Below are positions 21,380-29,854 of a DNA stretch of 29,855 nucleotides, one piece after another. The stretch is taken from the NCBI GenBank assembly GCA_002633005.1, contig NMRA01000247.1:1-29855 (forward strand), in the 5' to 3' direction. Both the position numbers and the translations under genes were made by a program. The DNA comes from Phoronis australis (Eukaryota > Phoronida > Phoronidae). Position 1 is the first letter of the stretch, and each line of letters starts with the position of its first letter. The notes under the pieces are model-generated. The model was given only the letters and a program-made list of their open reading frames with translations, ran no database searches and was not told the DNA's origin.

Positions 21380-22070
21380 GACACAGTCACCCTCAGGACC
21401 AGACCCCTTCTTCACTATGTCATTGATACCAAAACCTAAATCCCCATCTTTATCCCACTGTTCCCTTTGGGCAGTTCCCTAACACACCTTTTTTGCCCCA
21501 AGACAACCCCTTGTCATTCTAACTCCCCTGAAACATACGTCACCCTAACATCCCTTATCTCTAGATGGTACTCTCACACCTGTAACCCCAAAAACTGTCC
21601 CAGTGTCATCCCAGTAGTCCCTAGGCACCACCTGGACATAAGTTACCCCCTGAGTAGGCCCCTCATCACCCATTTCCCCTGAAATAGACCCCTCACATCC
21701 CTGTCCTCCCCATAGGTCACATCCACACCTTGAGTAGGCTCCTCATCACCCCTTTCCTTACAGAATGGTCCTCTACAGATGCTACACTGACCCCTCATCA
21801 TCTCTGTCCCTATGGAACAGATACCTCGAACTCATACCATCCCCTGACACCACTTCCACAACCTGAGCAGGCCAGCCATCTCCTCTGCCACCCAAGCCCC
21901 CTCCCTCCAACGTCATGTGTTGCGCCCCTCCCCACTACCGAGACTGGCTCTTGTGTGTCTGTTTACCCGAGACAGACCCGTAACATGCTTACCCCTCCAG
22001 ATGCTCCCACAATATCCTCATCCCTAATTAAACAGACCACCTCTACAACATCCATGGGCGAGTCCCTTTG
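21380..22070 (+). repeat. C-rich degenerate tandem repeat
   Basis: The plus strand is strongly C- and T-rich and stands out from AT-rich neighbours. Degenerate units of roughly 40-50 bp can be traced from motifs such as TGAGTAGGCCCCTCATCACC (from 21651), a TGAAATAGACCCCTCACATC version (from 21679), TGAGTAGGCTCCTCATCACC (from 21731) and TGACCCCTCATCATC (about 21787). ORFs here are rich in Ser, Pro and Thr and broken by stops in every frame; I see no gene. Confidence 0.6.
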
Positions 22071-22146
22071 AGACCTGAAAAGTAAGGTAAAAAGATTATT
22101 AACAAAGTACATTAGAGAAAAAATATTCAAGAATTATGAAATAAAT

Positions 22147-22352
22147 ATTTATGATCAACATAAATCCCAAATAATATGTAAATGATAGGTGCAGCGCAAG
22201 CTCATTACCAGAGATGAAAAGGAGACCAAGGTAGGCGATATAAGGACACATACTATGACAAAAACAATTACAGGTAATAGACAGTGAATACAAAATAAGT
22301 AAAATAATAGACAATGATATCTGGTAAGATGGGCAATAAAAAAGCGCCAGGC
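22147..22352 (+). repeat. Dispersed repeat, copy 2
   Basis: Second, shorter copy of the repeat at 19247-19512, in the same orientation, with a single copy of the 33-bp segment that is triplicated there. Both copies end near GGGCAA followed by an A-run and AGCGCCA. Confidence 0.7.
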
Positions 22353-23090
22353 ACATGAAGGTATCACAAAATGCCAAAATCAGGGAAGGTAGTGGGTGGG
22401 AAAACATGGATAAGTTTTACGACGTACGTCAATGTGGTTGTCACAAAGAAGATGAACTGAAACACGAGAATGGATAACAAAGAGGAAACCTAAAAACACG
22501 TGACCATCATACGCCTATGATAGCCAAGAGCTGACCAAAGTGATAACAATAGTCCAATGTGAAGGTTGGGAAAGCCACCTGTAGTTCTGCATAAAGGAAT
22601 AAGAGGACAAGTCCAAAATGAAGAAAAAGGGGGGAAAGGAGTAAGATGGGTCCATATGCTCACAAAATGTACTTAACAAGATAAATACCATACTACAAAA
22701 GCAGTATGTAGTTATATCTTCAAAATAAGTGATGTATCAGGTATACCTTAGATTACATAGGATCTTAAAATGTCCAAATTTAGCTAACTTTGAAAATCAT
22801 TTAGATATTGGGCTAATTGCAAAGTTGTCCATAGGGTATTAGCTAACATTAAAATGATCGAAAGGGTTTTGCCATTTTGTAACTTTACATTTTTACCATT
22901 TACAAGTCTGACTTTTTAGATTACCGTACAACAGTTTGACACAAAACAAAACTGGAAACTGCTGGACAAAAAATAAAAATCACAAAGACACCTGATCAAG
23001 GAAATAAACATATCCAATACCGGTACAAAATCCTGACAGTCACACAACACAAATGTATCATTAGGTGAGTCATCTAAAGTGACAGGCTAC
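22353..23090. other. AT-rich sequence, nothing recognised
   Basis: Between dispersed repeat copy 2 and the candidate exon. No supported coding or RNA feature. Confidence 0.5.
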
Positions 23091-23180
23091 ATTTGGCAGT
23101 GTTGTCCTTGAGTCTGATTGTCACGGATTTTACAGCCGGAGACATCAGGAACTTAGTGATATGTGTGTTGTGGCAAAGAA
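23091..23180 (-). CDS. Candidate upstream coding exon of the same minus-strand gene
   Basis: On the minus strand a frame is open from a possible acceptor (CAAGCCTTATCAG|TT) to a weak donor (AAAT|GTAGCC) and reads NTHITKFLMSPAVKSVTIRL, then KDNTAK. It ends in phase 1, which is what the exon at 20727-20813 needs; splicing would make a Cys codon at the junction. An ATG lies at 23145-23143, so it could be a first coding exon (protein of about 46 residues) or an internal one. The donor is poor and the phase match has a one in three chance of arising by accident. Confidence 0.25.
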
Positions 23181-23734
23181 CTGATAAGGCTTGAGAACCA
23201 GTTTGACTTCACTGTGATGTTATGAATTCACCTTCAAAAACCTCTATGATGTTTAATTTTCAAAAAATACTTTTGAACAATTTGAGTTCGGTGAAATTTG
23301 TAATAGCTAATGTTACAACTATGTAACAAACTATGATCGTGATTTTTCCATAATGTAAAACTGCTGAAATTACAGACTGATGGTGGTGCACCCTTGCTTT
23401 TTAGGCAGCATACTAAGTACTTTTAAATTTACCAAATGCACTGTGAATGCAGTTGTAAGTTGACAGATTCTAAAACATAAATATGGCATTTTTCCTTGGT
23501 CGTTGTCACACATAAATGAAAGGAGACGTTACACCTGTCTCGGACACACTAATTTTTGGTGCCTTTTGTGGATTCCATTACTTCTTTTTTTTACTGGACA
23601 CTTCAAGAAGTCCATGGGAAACTCCCCATCCACCAAAGTCTTTATATATGTTGGAAGACATCAAACATCTGAAATTTAGAAGACTGAATAAAGCAATTGA
23701 CAAATTCAAAGCTCCTTATGGTATGAAAATGTCA
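23181..23734. other. AT-rich sequence, nothing recognised
   Basis: Contains one 74-codon open frame (23516-23740) with a hydrophobic Phe-rich stretch, but it runs into the satellite and matches nothing I know. The satellite's degenerate edge begins near 23705. Confidence 0.5.
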
Positions 23735-24664
23735 AAGTGAAAGCAGCTTATCAAATGAAAAAGTCAAAATGGGAGCACCTTACATCATGAGAATGTCAAA
23801 ATGGGAGCACCTTATGCTACAACATCAAAATGGGAGCAACTTATGCCATAAGAATGTCGAGCACCAAAATGGGAGCACCTTATACCATGAAAATGACAAA
23901 ATACTAGCACCTTATATTATCTGAGAATGTAAAAGTGGGAGCACCTTATGCTACGGGAATGTCAACATGTGAGTACCTCATGCCATGAGAATGTCCAAAT
24001 GGGAGCACCTCATACCATGAGAATGTCAAAATGGGAGCACCTCACACCATGAGAATGTCAAAATGGGAACACCTCAAGCCATGCGAATGTTAAAATGGGA
24101 GCACCTTATGCTATGAGAATGTTAAAATGAGGGCACCTCATGCTATGAGAATGTCAAAATGTTAGCAACTTATGCCAAGACAATGTTAAACTGGGAGTAC
24201 CTTATGCTAGGAGAACGTTAAAATGGGAGCACCTTGTGCTAGAAGAATGTTAAAATGGGAGCACCTTATGCTAGGATTATGTTAAAATGGGAGCACCTCA
24301 TGCTACGAGAATGTCAAAATGTGAGCACCTTATGCCAAGAGTATGTTAAACTGGGAGCACCTTATGCTAGGAGAATGTTAAGACGGTAGCACCTTATGCT
24401 AAAAGATTGTTAAAATGTGGGCACCTTATGCTAGGAGAACGTTAAAATGGGAGCACCGTATGCTAAGAGAATGTTTAAATGGGAGCAGAATATGCTAGGA
24501 GAATGTTAAAATGGGAGCACTTCACCCCATGAGAATGTCAAAATGGGAGCACCTCACACCATGAGAATGTCAAAATGGGAACACCTCAAGCCATGCGAAT
24601 GTTAAAATGGGAGCACCTTATGCTATGAGAATGTTAAAATGAGGGCACCTCATGCTATGAGAAT
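23735..24664. repeat. Satellite 2, left arm: 32-bp monomers
   Basis: The monomer is 32 bp with core AATGGGAGCACCTTATGCTA followed by GGAGAATGTTAA or, in another subtype, CCATGAGAATGTCAAA. From about 24000 monomers are grouped into a higher-order repeat of exactly 512 bp (16 monomers): 24001 matches 24513, and 24153 matches 24665. The second higher-order copy is interrupted by the LINE and resumes at 26281. Confidence 0.95.
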
Positions 24665-26147
24665 GTCAAAATGTGTGCTGTCATCGCAAGGACAAACACA
24701 TCATGAGATTCTCCACAAAGCACAGTCTTCATTGATAAAAATATGCGAGTTTTGTGCTACCAGCGGAATGAGCTGCAATGGAGACAAATGTGAAGCTCTC
24801 TTCTGTACTCTGGACAATCGCCTCAGTGTTGATGATTTCCCTTGCCCAACCTACGATGGGAAGTTGATTGCTACATCTGACCACATGCGTCACTTGGGTG
24901 TAGAACTTGACCGCAGGCTCAACTTCACACCTCAAGTTAACAGTATGATCAGCCGTGCCAACAGAGGAATTAATGCCCTTAGGGCTGCGGCTGGTCGGAA
25001 GGCGGAGGAAAGGCACCTCGTCATGCTTTATAAAGCCCTGGTCACTTTGATCTTCGACTACGCTCTCCCCATGATCAACATCAGTAAAAATCAAATCAAC
25101 AGACTTGAGAGGCTCCAGAACATTGGTCTTCGCGTCATCACTGGATGTACGAGAACTACGTCAGTCACAGCATTACGTTACCTTGTCGGTATTCCCAGCA
25201 TTGCAGACAGACAATCCCTTCTACAAGGTATTACTGTAGCCAAGGCTGTTCAAAGCCCCTTCCATCCATTACACAGTCAAGTGAAGACTGCACTTGACAG
25301 GTGCGTGAACTCCGTCCCTGCAACAGAAACTTATGGACTTCGTCCTAGACCTTTTCGCAATGCCTCCCACCAAAGACTTAGCAGGTGCTCGTGGACTGTC
25401 GCTGCTGTTAACGCAACCATGGGTCTCATCGGCGAACACATGATCGCGCAAGTTGCTGCTTGGCTGCCAGTACAAGAACTTGGTGAGGAACCGAATGTCA
25501 TCATTGCTTTCAACAGGGAAGCTCGGGAATGGCCTCCTGGAGTAGCCCAAGCATTGTGCCGTCAGCAATGGCGTGATCTTGGCGGTATTAATGCCATCAT
25601 TGTAGCAACTGATGGATCCTTCGATGGTGAAACTAATCGTGCGGGATGGGGCTATCAAATACGCTGTGCTAACAACGTCATTGCGGAAGGTAGTGGCTGC
25701 CACCATATATCCACAAGCAGTACGCGGATGGAGTTTGAGGCTATACAACGAGCCCTAACCAAGCTGTCACTCCTAGACCTGGAGAATCACACCATTATCT
25801 TTGCCACCGATTCCATGGCAGTGTTGATGAAAGTTCAATCTGGAAACCTCCCAGCCAACTGGGGTGTCTTCCGATCACGCCACCCTCATCATGTGGTGAT
25901 CTGGTCTTTCGTACCTGGCCACGCCGGTGTCTTGATTAATGAGCGTGCAGATTACCTCGCTGGCTCATGCACCACTAACCAACCCCTCTACTTATATTCG
26001 GCTGACGTTAAGCTGCTGGCTCGCAAACGCAACCACGAGCAGACTGCATCCCAGCTGGCTGAGTTCAATGATGGCAGCCGCCTGCTCGAAGCCGGCATTA
26101 TTTATGGCCATGCTGCGAAGAGTCACAAGAAGGGCCGTGCTGTCTAA
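24639..26147 (+). CDS. LINE pol fragment: RT thumb/C-terminus plus RNase H (502 codons open)
   Basis: The first 12 codons are satellite; element sequence starts at VLSSQGQTHHEILHKAQSSL, just past the expected YADD motif, so RT is catalytically dead. HMRHLGVELDRRLNFTPQV and IFDYALPM are the thumb region of LINE RTs. RNase H occupies about codons 325-450 and keeps all expected residues: ATDGS (Asp, at about 25609), MEFEA (Glu), ATDSMA (Asp) and the GHAGVLINERAD segment (His and Asp). The frame stops at 26147; a likely frameshift hides a further zinc-binding tail to about 26260 (EFCAFCCHGDG, then LMHQHILNDPVRDR). With one frameshift in 1.6 kb this copy looks young next to the other elements. Whether it is transcribed is unknown. 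Confidence 0.85.
   Translation: MRAPHAMRMSKCVLSSQGQTHHEILHKAQSSLIKICEFCATSGMSCNGDKCEALFCTLDNRLSVDDFPCPTYDGKLIATSDHMRHLGVELDRRLNFTPQVNSMISRANRGINALRAAAGRKAEERHLVMLYKALVTLIFDYALPMINISKNQINRLERLQNIGLRVITGCTRTTSVTALRYLVGIPSIADRQSLLQGITVAKAVQSPFHPLHSQVKTALDRCVNSVPATETYGLRPRPFRNASHQRLSRCSWTVAAVNATMGLIGEHMIAQVAAWLPVQELGEEPNVIIAFNREAREWPPGVAQALCRQQWRDLGGINAIIVATDGSFDGETNRAGWGYQIRCANNVIAEGSGCHHISTSSTRMEFEAIQRALTKLSLLDLENHTIIFATDSMAVLMKVQSGNLPANWGVFRSRHPHHVVIWSFVPGHAGVLINERADYLAGSCTTNQPLYLYSADVKLLARKRNHEQTASQLAEFNDGSRLLEAGIIYGHAAKSHKKGRAV
24665..24675. repeat. Left target-site duplication of the LINE (11 bp)
   Basis: GTCAAAATGTG here and at 26281-26291. The uninterrupted counterpart in the first higher-order copy is 24153-24163, GTCAAAATGTT. 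Because the target is a tandem repeat the match alone is weak; the exact spacing on both sides makes it firm. Confidence 0.8.
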
Positions 26148-26280
26148 TCAAATGCTTACAGGCAACGTCAGCCCTGGAGTTCTGCGCCTTCTGCTGTCAC
26201 GGGGATGGTCTGGGGAGGGGATTAATGCACCAGCATATCCTCAATGATCCTGTCCGTGACAGGTATTACAGGTATTACAG
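24676..26280 (+). mobile_element. 5'-truncated non-LTR retrotransposon (LINE) with RNase H, 1605 bp
   Basis: Inserted in satellite 2 and flanked by GTCAAAATGTG. The 5' end lies within the reverse transcriptase, at about the catalytic motif C, and the 3' end has a short repeated tail, (GTATTACAG) twice. Truncation from the 5' side, direct repeats of target sequence and a simple-repeat 3' tail are the marks of target-primed reverse transcription. A C-terminal RNase H domain after RT is found in the I-like groups of LINEs; the clade is not resolved here. Confidence 0.9.
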
Positions 26281-26880
26281 GTCAAAATGTGAGCAACTTA
26301 TGCCAAGACAATGTTAAACTGGGTGCACCTTATGCTAGGAGAACGTTAAAATGGGAGCACCTTGTGCTAGAAGAATGTTAAAATGGGAGCACCTTATGCT
26401 AAGATTATGTTAAAATGGGAGCACCTCATGCTACGAGAATGTCAAAATGTGAGCACCTTATGCCAAGAGTATGTTAAACTGGGAGCACCTTATGCTAGGA
26501 GAATGTTAAGACGGTAGCACCTTATGCTACAAGATTGTTAAAATGTGCGCCCCTTATGCTAGGAGAACGTTAAAATGGGAGCACCGCATGCTAAGAGAAT
26601 GTTTAAATGGGAGCAGAATATGCTAGGAGAATGTTAAAAGGGAAGCACCTTCTGCAACGGGAATGTTAAACTGGGAACACCTTATGGAATGTTTAAATGG
26701 GAGCACCTGGTCCTGATGCTAGGAAAATGTAGGAGCAGCTTTTGCAACAAGAATGTTAAAACGGGAGCACCTTACGCTAGGAGACTGTTAAACTGGGAAC
26801 ACCTTATGTTAGGAGAATGTTAAAATGAGAGCACCTTTTGCAAGGAGAATGTCAAATTGGGAGCATCTTTATCTATGGCC
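26281..26880. repeat. Satellite 2, right arm
   Basis: Begins with the right copy of the LINE target duplication (26281-26291) and follows 24153-24490 base for base in spacing: the GGGAGCAGAA variant is at 24481 and 26609, an offset of 2128 = 512 + 1605 + 11. After about 26640 units become irregular; one at 26761 (ACGGGAGCACCTTACGCTAG) is intermediate towards satellite 1. The array fades out near 26880. Confidence 0.95.
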
Positions 26881-27952
26881 ACTAGCACCTTTTCTTTTGT
26901 CACGCAGCCACATCGTCGACCCCTATTGTTCGTTGTTGGGTAATGGTGTCAAATAAGGCACCCAGCGTATTTCTGTTTTTCCTTATAAATACTCACATAT
27001 GTGGGTCGAAGATACGAAATTACTATTTTTTTCTATCTTGCAGTGTTAATACTTCTCCCAACTTCCAACATGCAGTCGTAATATCAACAATTTTTTCGAA
27101 CTCGATGAACTTGCAGAGACGACATGTTTGAATGTGGTTGTGTTATTGCGTCACCTGTGGATGACAACTACGTCGTGTACATGTAAAGGAAATTTCAATC
27201 ACAGTATTTTTTTCTTGGCAATGTTATCCAGCACTGCACACTTTTGCAGAGGTAATTCAAATTAAGAAGACTCAGCTGTTGTGGATAGTAATGATCCTTA
27301 TATACCTCCTAACTAGCTTATTTAAAGTACGTGGTCGTCTGGTAAAAAATTATCCGTCGGGACCACGCCTTCTTCAAGAGCACCTATTTAGTGGAGCACC
27401 TGTCGAATTCTGCCGGTGAGCAAAATAGAGCACCTCGTAATCGTAATTCCAGACAGAAAAGAGTACGGAAATTTCCTTGAAAAAGTCAAGGCACTCTGAT
27501 CCATTTTCTGCATTTTAATGGCATAAATATACACAATTAATATGTAAGCTATACTTCAGAACCATCAAATTTAAAAGAAACTCCGCTATTGTATAAGAAA
27601 GAGATAAAATTGTTGATGTTATAATGATTATTTGAAGTAACCTTGATATTATTCTTTCTCACAGGATTTGAGCCAATCACATGAGGAAGGTGCTGAAGAA
27701 GGTGCTCGACTCCAGTACGGTACACTTTTATACCTAGTATTGTGAGTATATTTTTGTCAACGTGTCGACTGTTATTTGCAAAGCTAGCAATCTGATATCG
27801 AATGTAACGCAAAACTGCCTTACTATGTGAGGTATAAAACAATGTATTGTCTTGAGAATTGTCTAGAAATTGTTGGTATCCCACGTGTTTTTATGGAGTC
27901 TCTGACTCGATTGCCATGTTCTGAATGTTCAAATCATTCGTTTAGGACTTAG
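26881..27952. other. AT-rich sequence, nothing firm recognised
   Basis: A few isolated GAGCACC words (27381-27435) recall the satellite core but are not periodic. A minus-strand open frame at 27549-27884 (111 codons) has no domain I recognise. Confidence 0.5.
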
Positions 27953-28142
27953 TGGAAAGAGGGCGCCACGCACAGCAGCCACACAAATATTTCCTATAAA
28001 AACAGTCTGTGTGAGTTATGTAATTCGGAATGTGTAGAGGACGAGTACCATGTTGTGTTAGTTTGCAGTGCGGTAATTGTTTACAATATGACGACATTGA
28101 CTTACAGACATATGATTTTGGTATCATTTGATTCCTTGCAAT
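27953..28142 (+). pseudogene. Relic of a LINE-type protein C-terminus with CCHC zinc motif
   Basis: An open frame carries CELCNSECVEDEYHVVLVC at 28010-28066, CX2CX9HX4C. The pattern C..C....VEDEYH..L.C is common at the C-terminal end of LINE ORF2-like proteins in invertebrates, where it would bind nucleic acid. An in-frame stop lies just upstream, and the frame runs into the LTR boundary at 28143, so the LTR element probably landed in this relic. Upstream domains were not found. Confidence 0.5.
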
Positions 28143-28782
28143 TGTAACGGGCCGGTATCTACGACCAAGGCGCCCCGATTTTACGAGCCCGGTGCGGACT
28201 GAGGGTGATATCGAAAACTAAAAGTTGGTGAATACTACATATGTTTATTGTAAGAATATATAACTACAATATTTCACACTTACAAGCAATCCAGTTGTTC
28301 CATGATTTAGTATCGCAGCGTTGTGATTTATACAGTTCTGATACACGGGCAAGCCAGTCGCTGATTAATAGTTGTGTGTGCAAGAACGGGGCAATTTGGT
28401 TATTCAGATCCGAAAGGTGAGGTGCAATCAAGCTCGGGAGGAGCCCGAGAATTGCATGGGGCTAAACTATTGGCAACCAAGTTCGGGAGGAGCCCGAAAG
28501 CTGCACAAACAGTTGCAGTTTGGTGTGAGTGAAGGTGTACATGTTTGCTTCTTGAACTCTGCGACTGGACTCCTCGTGTCTGACAGAGACAAGGCTTAAG
28601 TACTCAATTTCAACCAATCAGACACGATCTGAAGGGCAAGGCCCATAGCTCCTAGCTTCTGACCATATTTGGCCATGTCCAAAGGACTCAACATCATAGG
28701 AAAATTCCATACGTAATACACAGCTTGACCACTAGAGGGCGCATATATCTTACATAATCATGTCCAGGGCACTGTTGTTACA
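28143..28782 (-). repeat. 3' LTR of the minus-strand retrotransposon (640 bp)
   Basis: On the minus strand it starts TGTAACAACAGTG and ends GGCCCGTTACA, with TGTAAC...GTTACA inverted ends. It directly follows a polypurine tract. An AATAAA at 28249-28244 (minus) about 100 bp before the end fits a poly(A) signal, with a TATATA-like stretch next to it. Two related hairpins lie at 28424-28500. The flank at 28142 is in a LINE-like relic. Confidence 0.85.
28424..28500. repeat. Two related hairpins within the LTR
   Basis: Hairpin 1 has stem CTCGGG (28433-28438), loop AGGAG and stem CCCGAG (28444-28449), extended by TGCAAT/ATTGCA outside. Hairpin 2 has TTCGGG (28482-28487), AGGAG and CCCGAA (28493-28498). 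The first stem position is C-G in one and T-A in the other, so both sides changed together. Confidence 0.7.
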
Positions 28783-28795
28783 CTCCCCCTGCCTC
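28783..28795 (-). promoter_or_regulatory. Polypurine tract of the minus-strand retrotransposon
   Basis: GAGGCAGGGGGAG on the minus strand abuts TGTAAC at the LTR start. This is the usual primer site for plus-strand DNA synthesis in LTR elements. Confidence 0.85.
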
Positions 28796-29043
28796 AGATC
28801 ATGTCACACCCGTGACTGATAATAAAAAAATAAAACAAACAGGAGTGAACTTCAAATCACTTAAACATATCGATATCAAAATCAAACAAAAGAAACTATC
28901 CAAACACCATGAAGTTAATCGAGCAACTTACACAGTAGCACTGCCCGTAATAAAAAAATCAAACTAATACAAAAAATGAATAAAAGATAACAATTAAGGT
29001 GCGGCCATCACCTGTATACATACAAACGAACTAAAAACACTAG
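28796..29043. other. Untranslated spacer between pol and polypurine tract
   Basis: AT-rich, with A-runs and no open frame of note. No env-like gene is present. Confidence 0.6.
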
Positions 29044-29854
29044 CTAGCTAATATAATGGCGGTATGGCTCGACGGGGACGCGGAACCAGTGCTGTTTGGG
29101 GGAGACATACATCCGGCCTTCTCGGTCCCAACGCACTGCCTCGTCTCGCGCCACCGTAACTTCAGGAAATGGCTGGGGAACATCCCTTTTGGCGTCTACC
29201 TCTCGCCGGCGTTCTGCGGCAGCGACAGCCTTTGCATGTTTCCGGTTCTGAACCAGTATTTCTGTCGTTCCGTCGTGGCCGGTCTTGCATTGGTGTTTTC
29301 GGCACGCGTGCCTAGCTGAAAACCTACGCTTACAATGTGAACAACAGGTAAGTTTAATTAACGGTGAGCAAGTCTTTTCGTGCCGTTTCAGCGTGTAAAA
29401 TTTGGTGAACGTCCTGACACACTCGGCGCACATGTATACGGGTCGAGATTGGCTGGTGGCCTCCTCTGGTTTCCCCACAAGTTGCTCCACCTCTGCAGGA
29501 TCTGGCTGAAGGTCTCTGCAAGAAGAAACAAAATAAAAAAAAAAATTGTAGAAACCGGGCCGGTTTCTTGATCAATTTGCCTCGGCGGTTGCGAACAACT
29601 GGGGTACTTGCTGCAGCGTGGACAGCGCCACAGCAGTCAGTACCCGAAGAAACATCATTCTGAGCCTCACTCAGAATGTCCAGAGAGCCAGAACACAATT
29701 CACTGTCGACCTCTTCTAGTGAGCTTACCACCTCCGCCTCCTGATCAGGCTCCGGAGTGGCATCTCGTCTCTCCTGAACTCCAGTAGGCCCATGCCACGG
29801 CTTCAAATGATCAACATGGACTACAATTTTGGGCATATCAGGTCCCTTCTGAAT
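29044..29854 (-). CDS. Pol C-terminus: integrase tail plus two-zinc-finger extension (5' end outside window)
   Basis: The frame enters from the right edge and reads QKGPDMPKIVVHVDHLKPWH, the end of a gypsy integrase (VHVDxLKPxHG). An acidic linker (EAEVVSSLEEVDSELCSGSL) and a basic stretch (NRRGKLIKKPAR) follow. Continuous reading meets a T-rich tract; removing a 40-nt GT...AG segment (29516-29555) keeps the frame open to 29044. The second part has two zinc fingers: CAECVRTFTKFYTLKRH with CX2CX12HX3C, and CSHCKRRFSARHACRKH with CX2CX12HX5H. A charged tail ends in VEPYRHYIS. Role of the fingers is unknown; DNA or chromatin binding to steer integration is plausible. Without splicing, the tract would put the fingers in another frame. 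Confidence 0.65.
29516..29555 (-). other. Possible 40-nt intron in pol
   Basis: On the minus strand GCCCG|GTTTCTACAA, a long T-run, then TTCTTCTTGCAG|AGACC. The acceptor is strong, the donor weak, and removal joins two long open frames in phase. It could instead be a T-run insertion that broke the frame. Confidence 0.45.

Noticed and set aside
21467-22071. Pro/Ser/Thr-rich ORFs as a mucin-like gene
   Set aside because: They come from the C-rich degenerate repeat, are cut by stops every 70-110 codons, and have no signal peptide or splice support.
23516-23740. 74-codon plus-strand ORF with a hydrophobic Phe-rich stretch
   Set aside because: It runs into the degenerate edge of satellite 2 and has no homology I recognise.
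23735-26880. CRISPR-like array (32-bp repeats)
   Set aside because: No spacers; it is a head-to-tail satellite with higher-order structure.
27549-27884. 111-codon minus-strand ORF
   Set aside because: No recognisable domain, AT-rich, Asn-rich, and no partner exon or start context that supports it.
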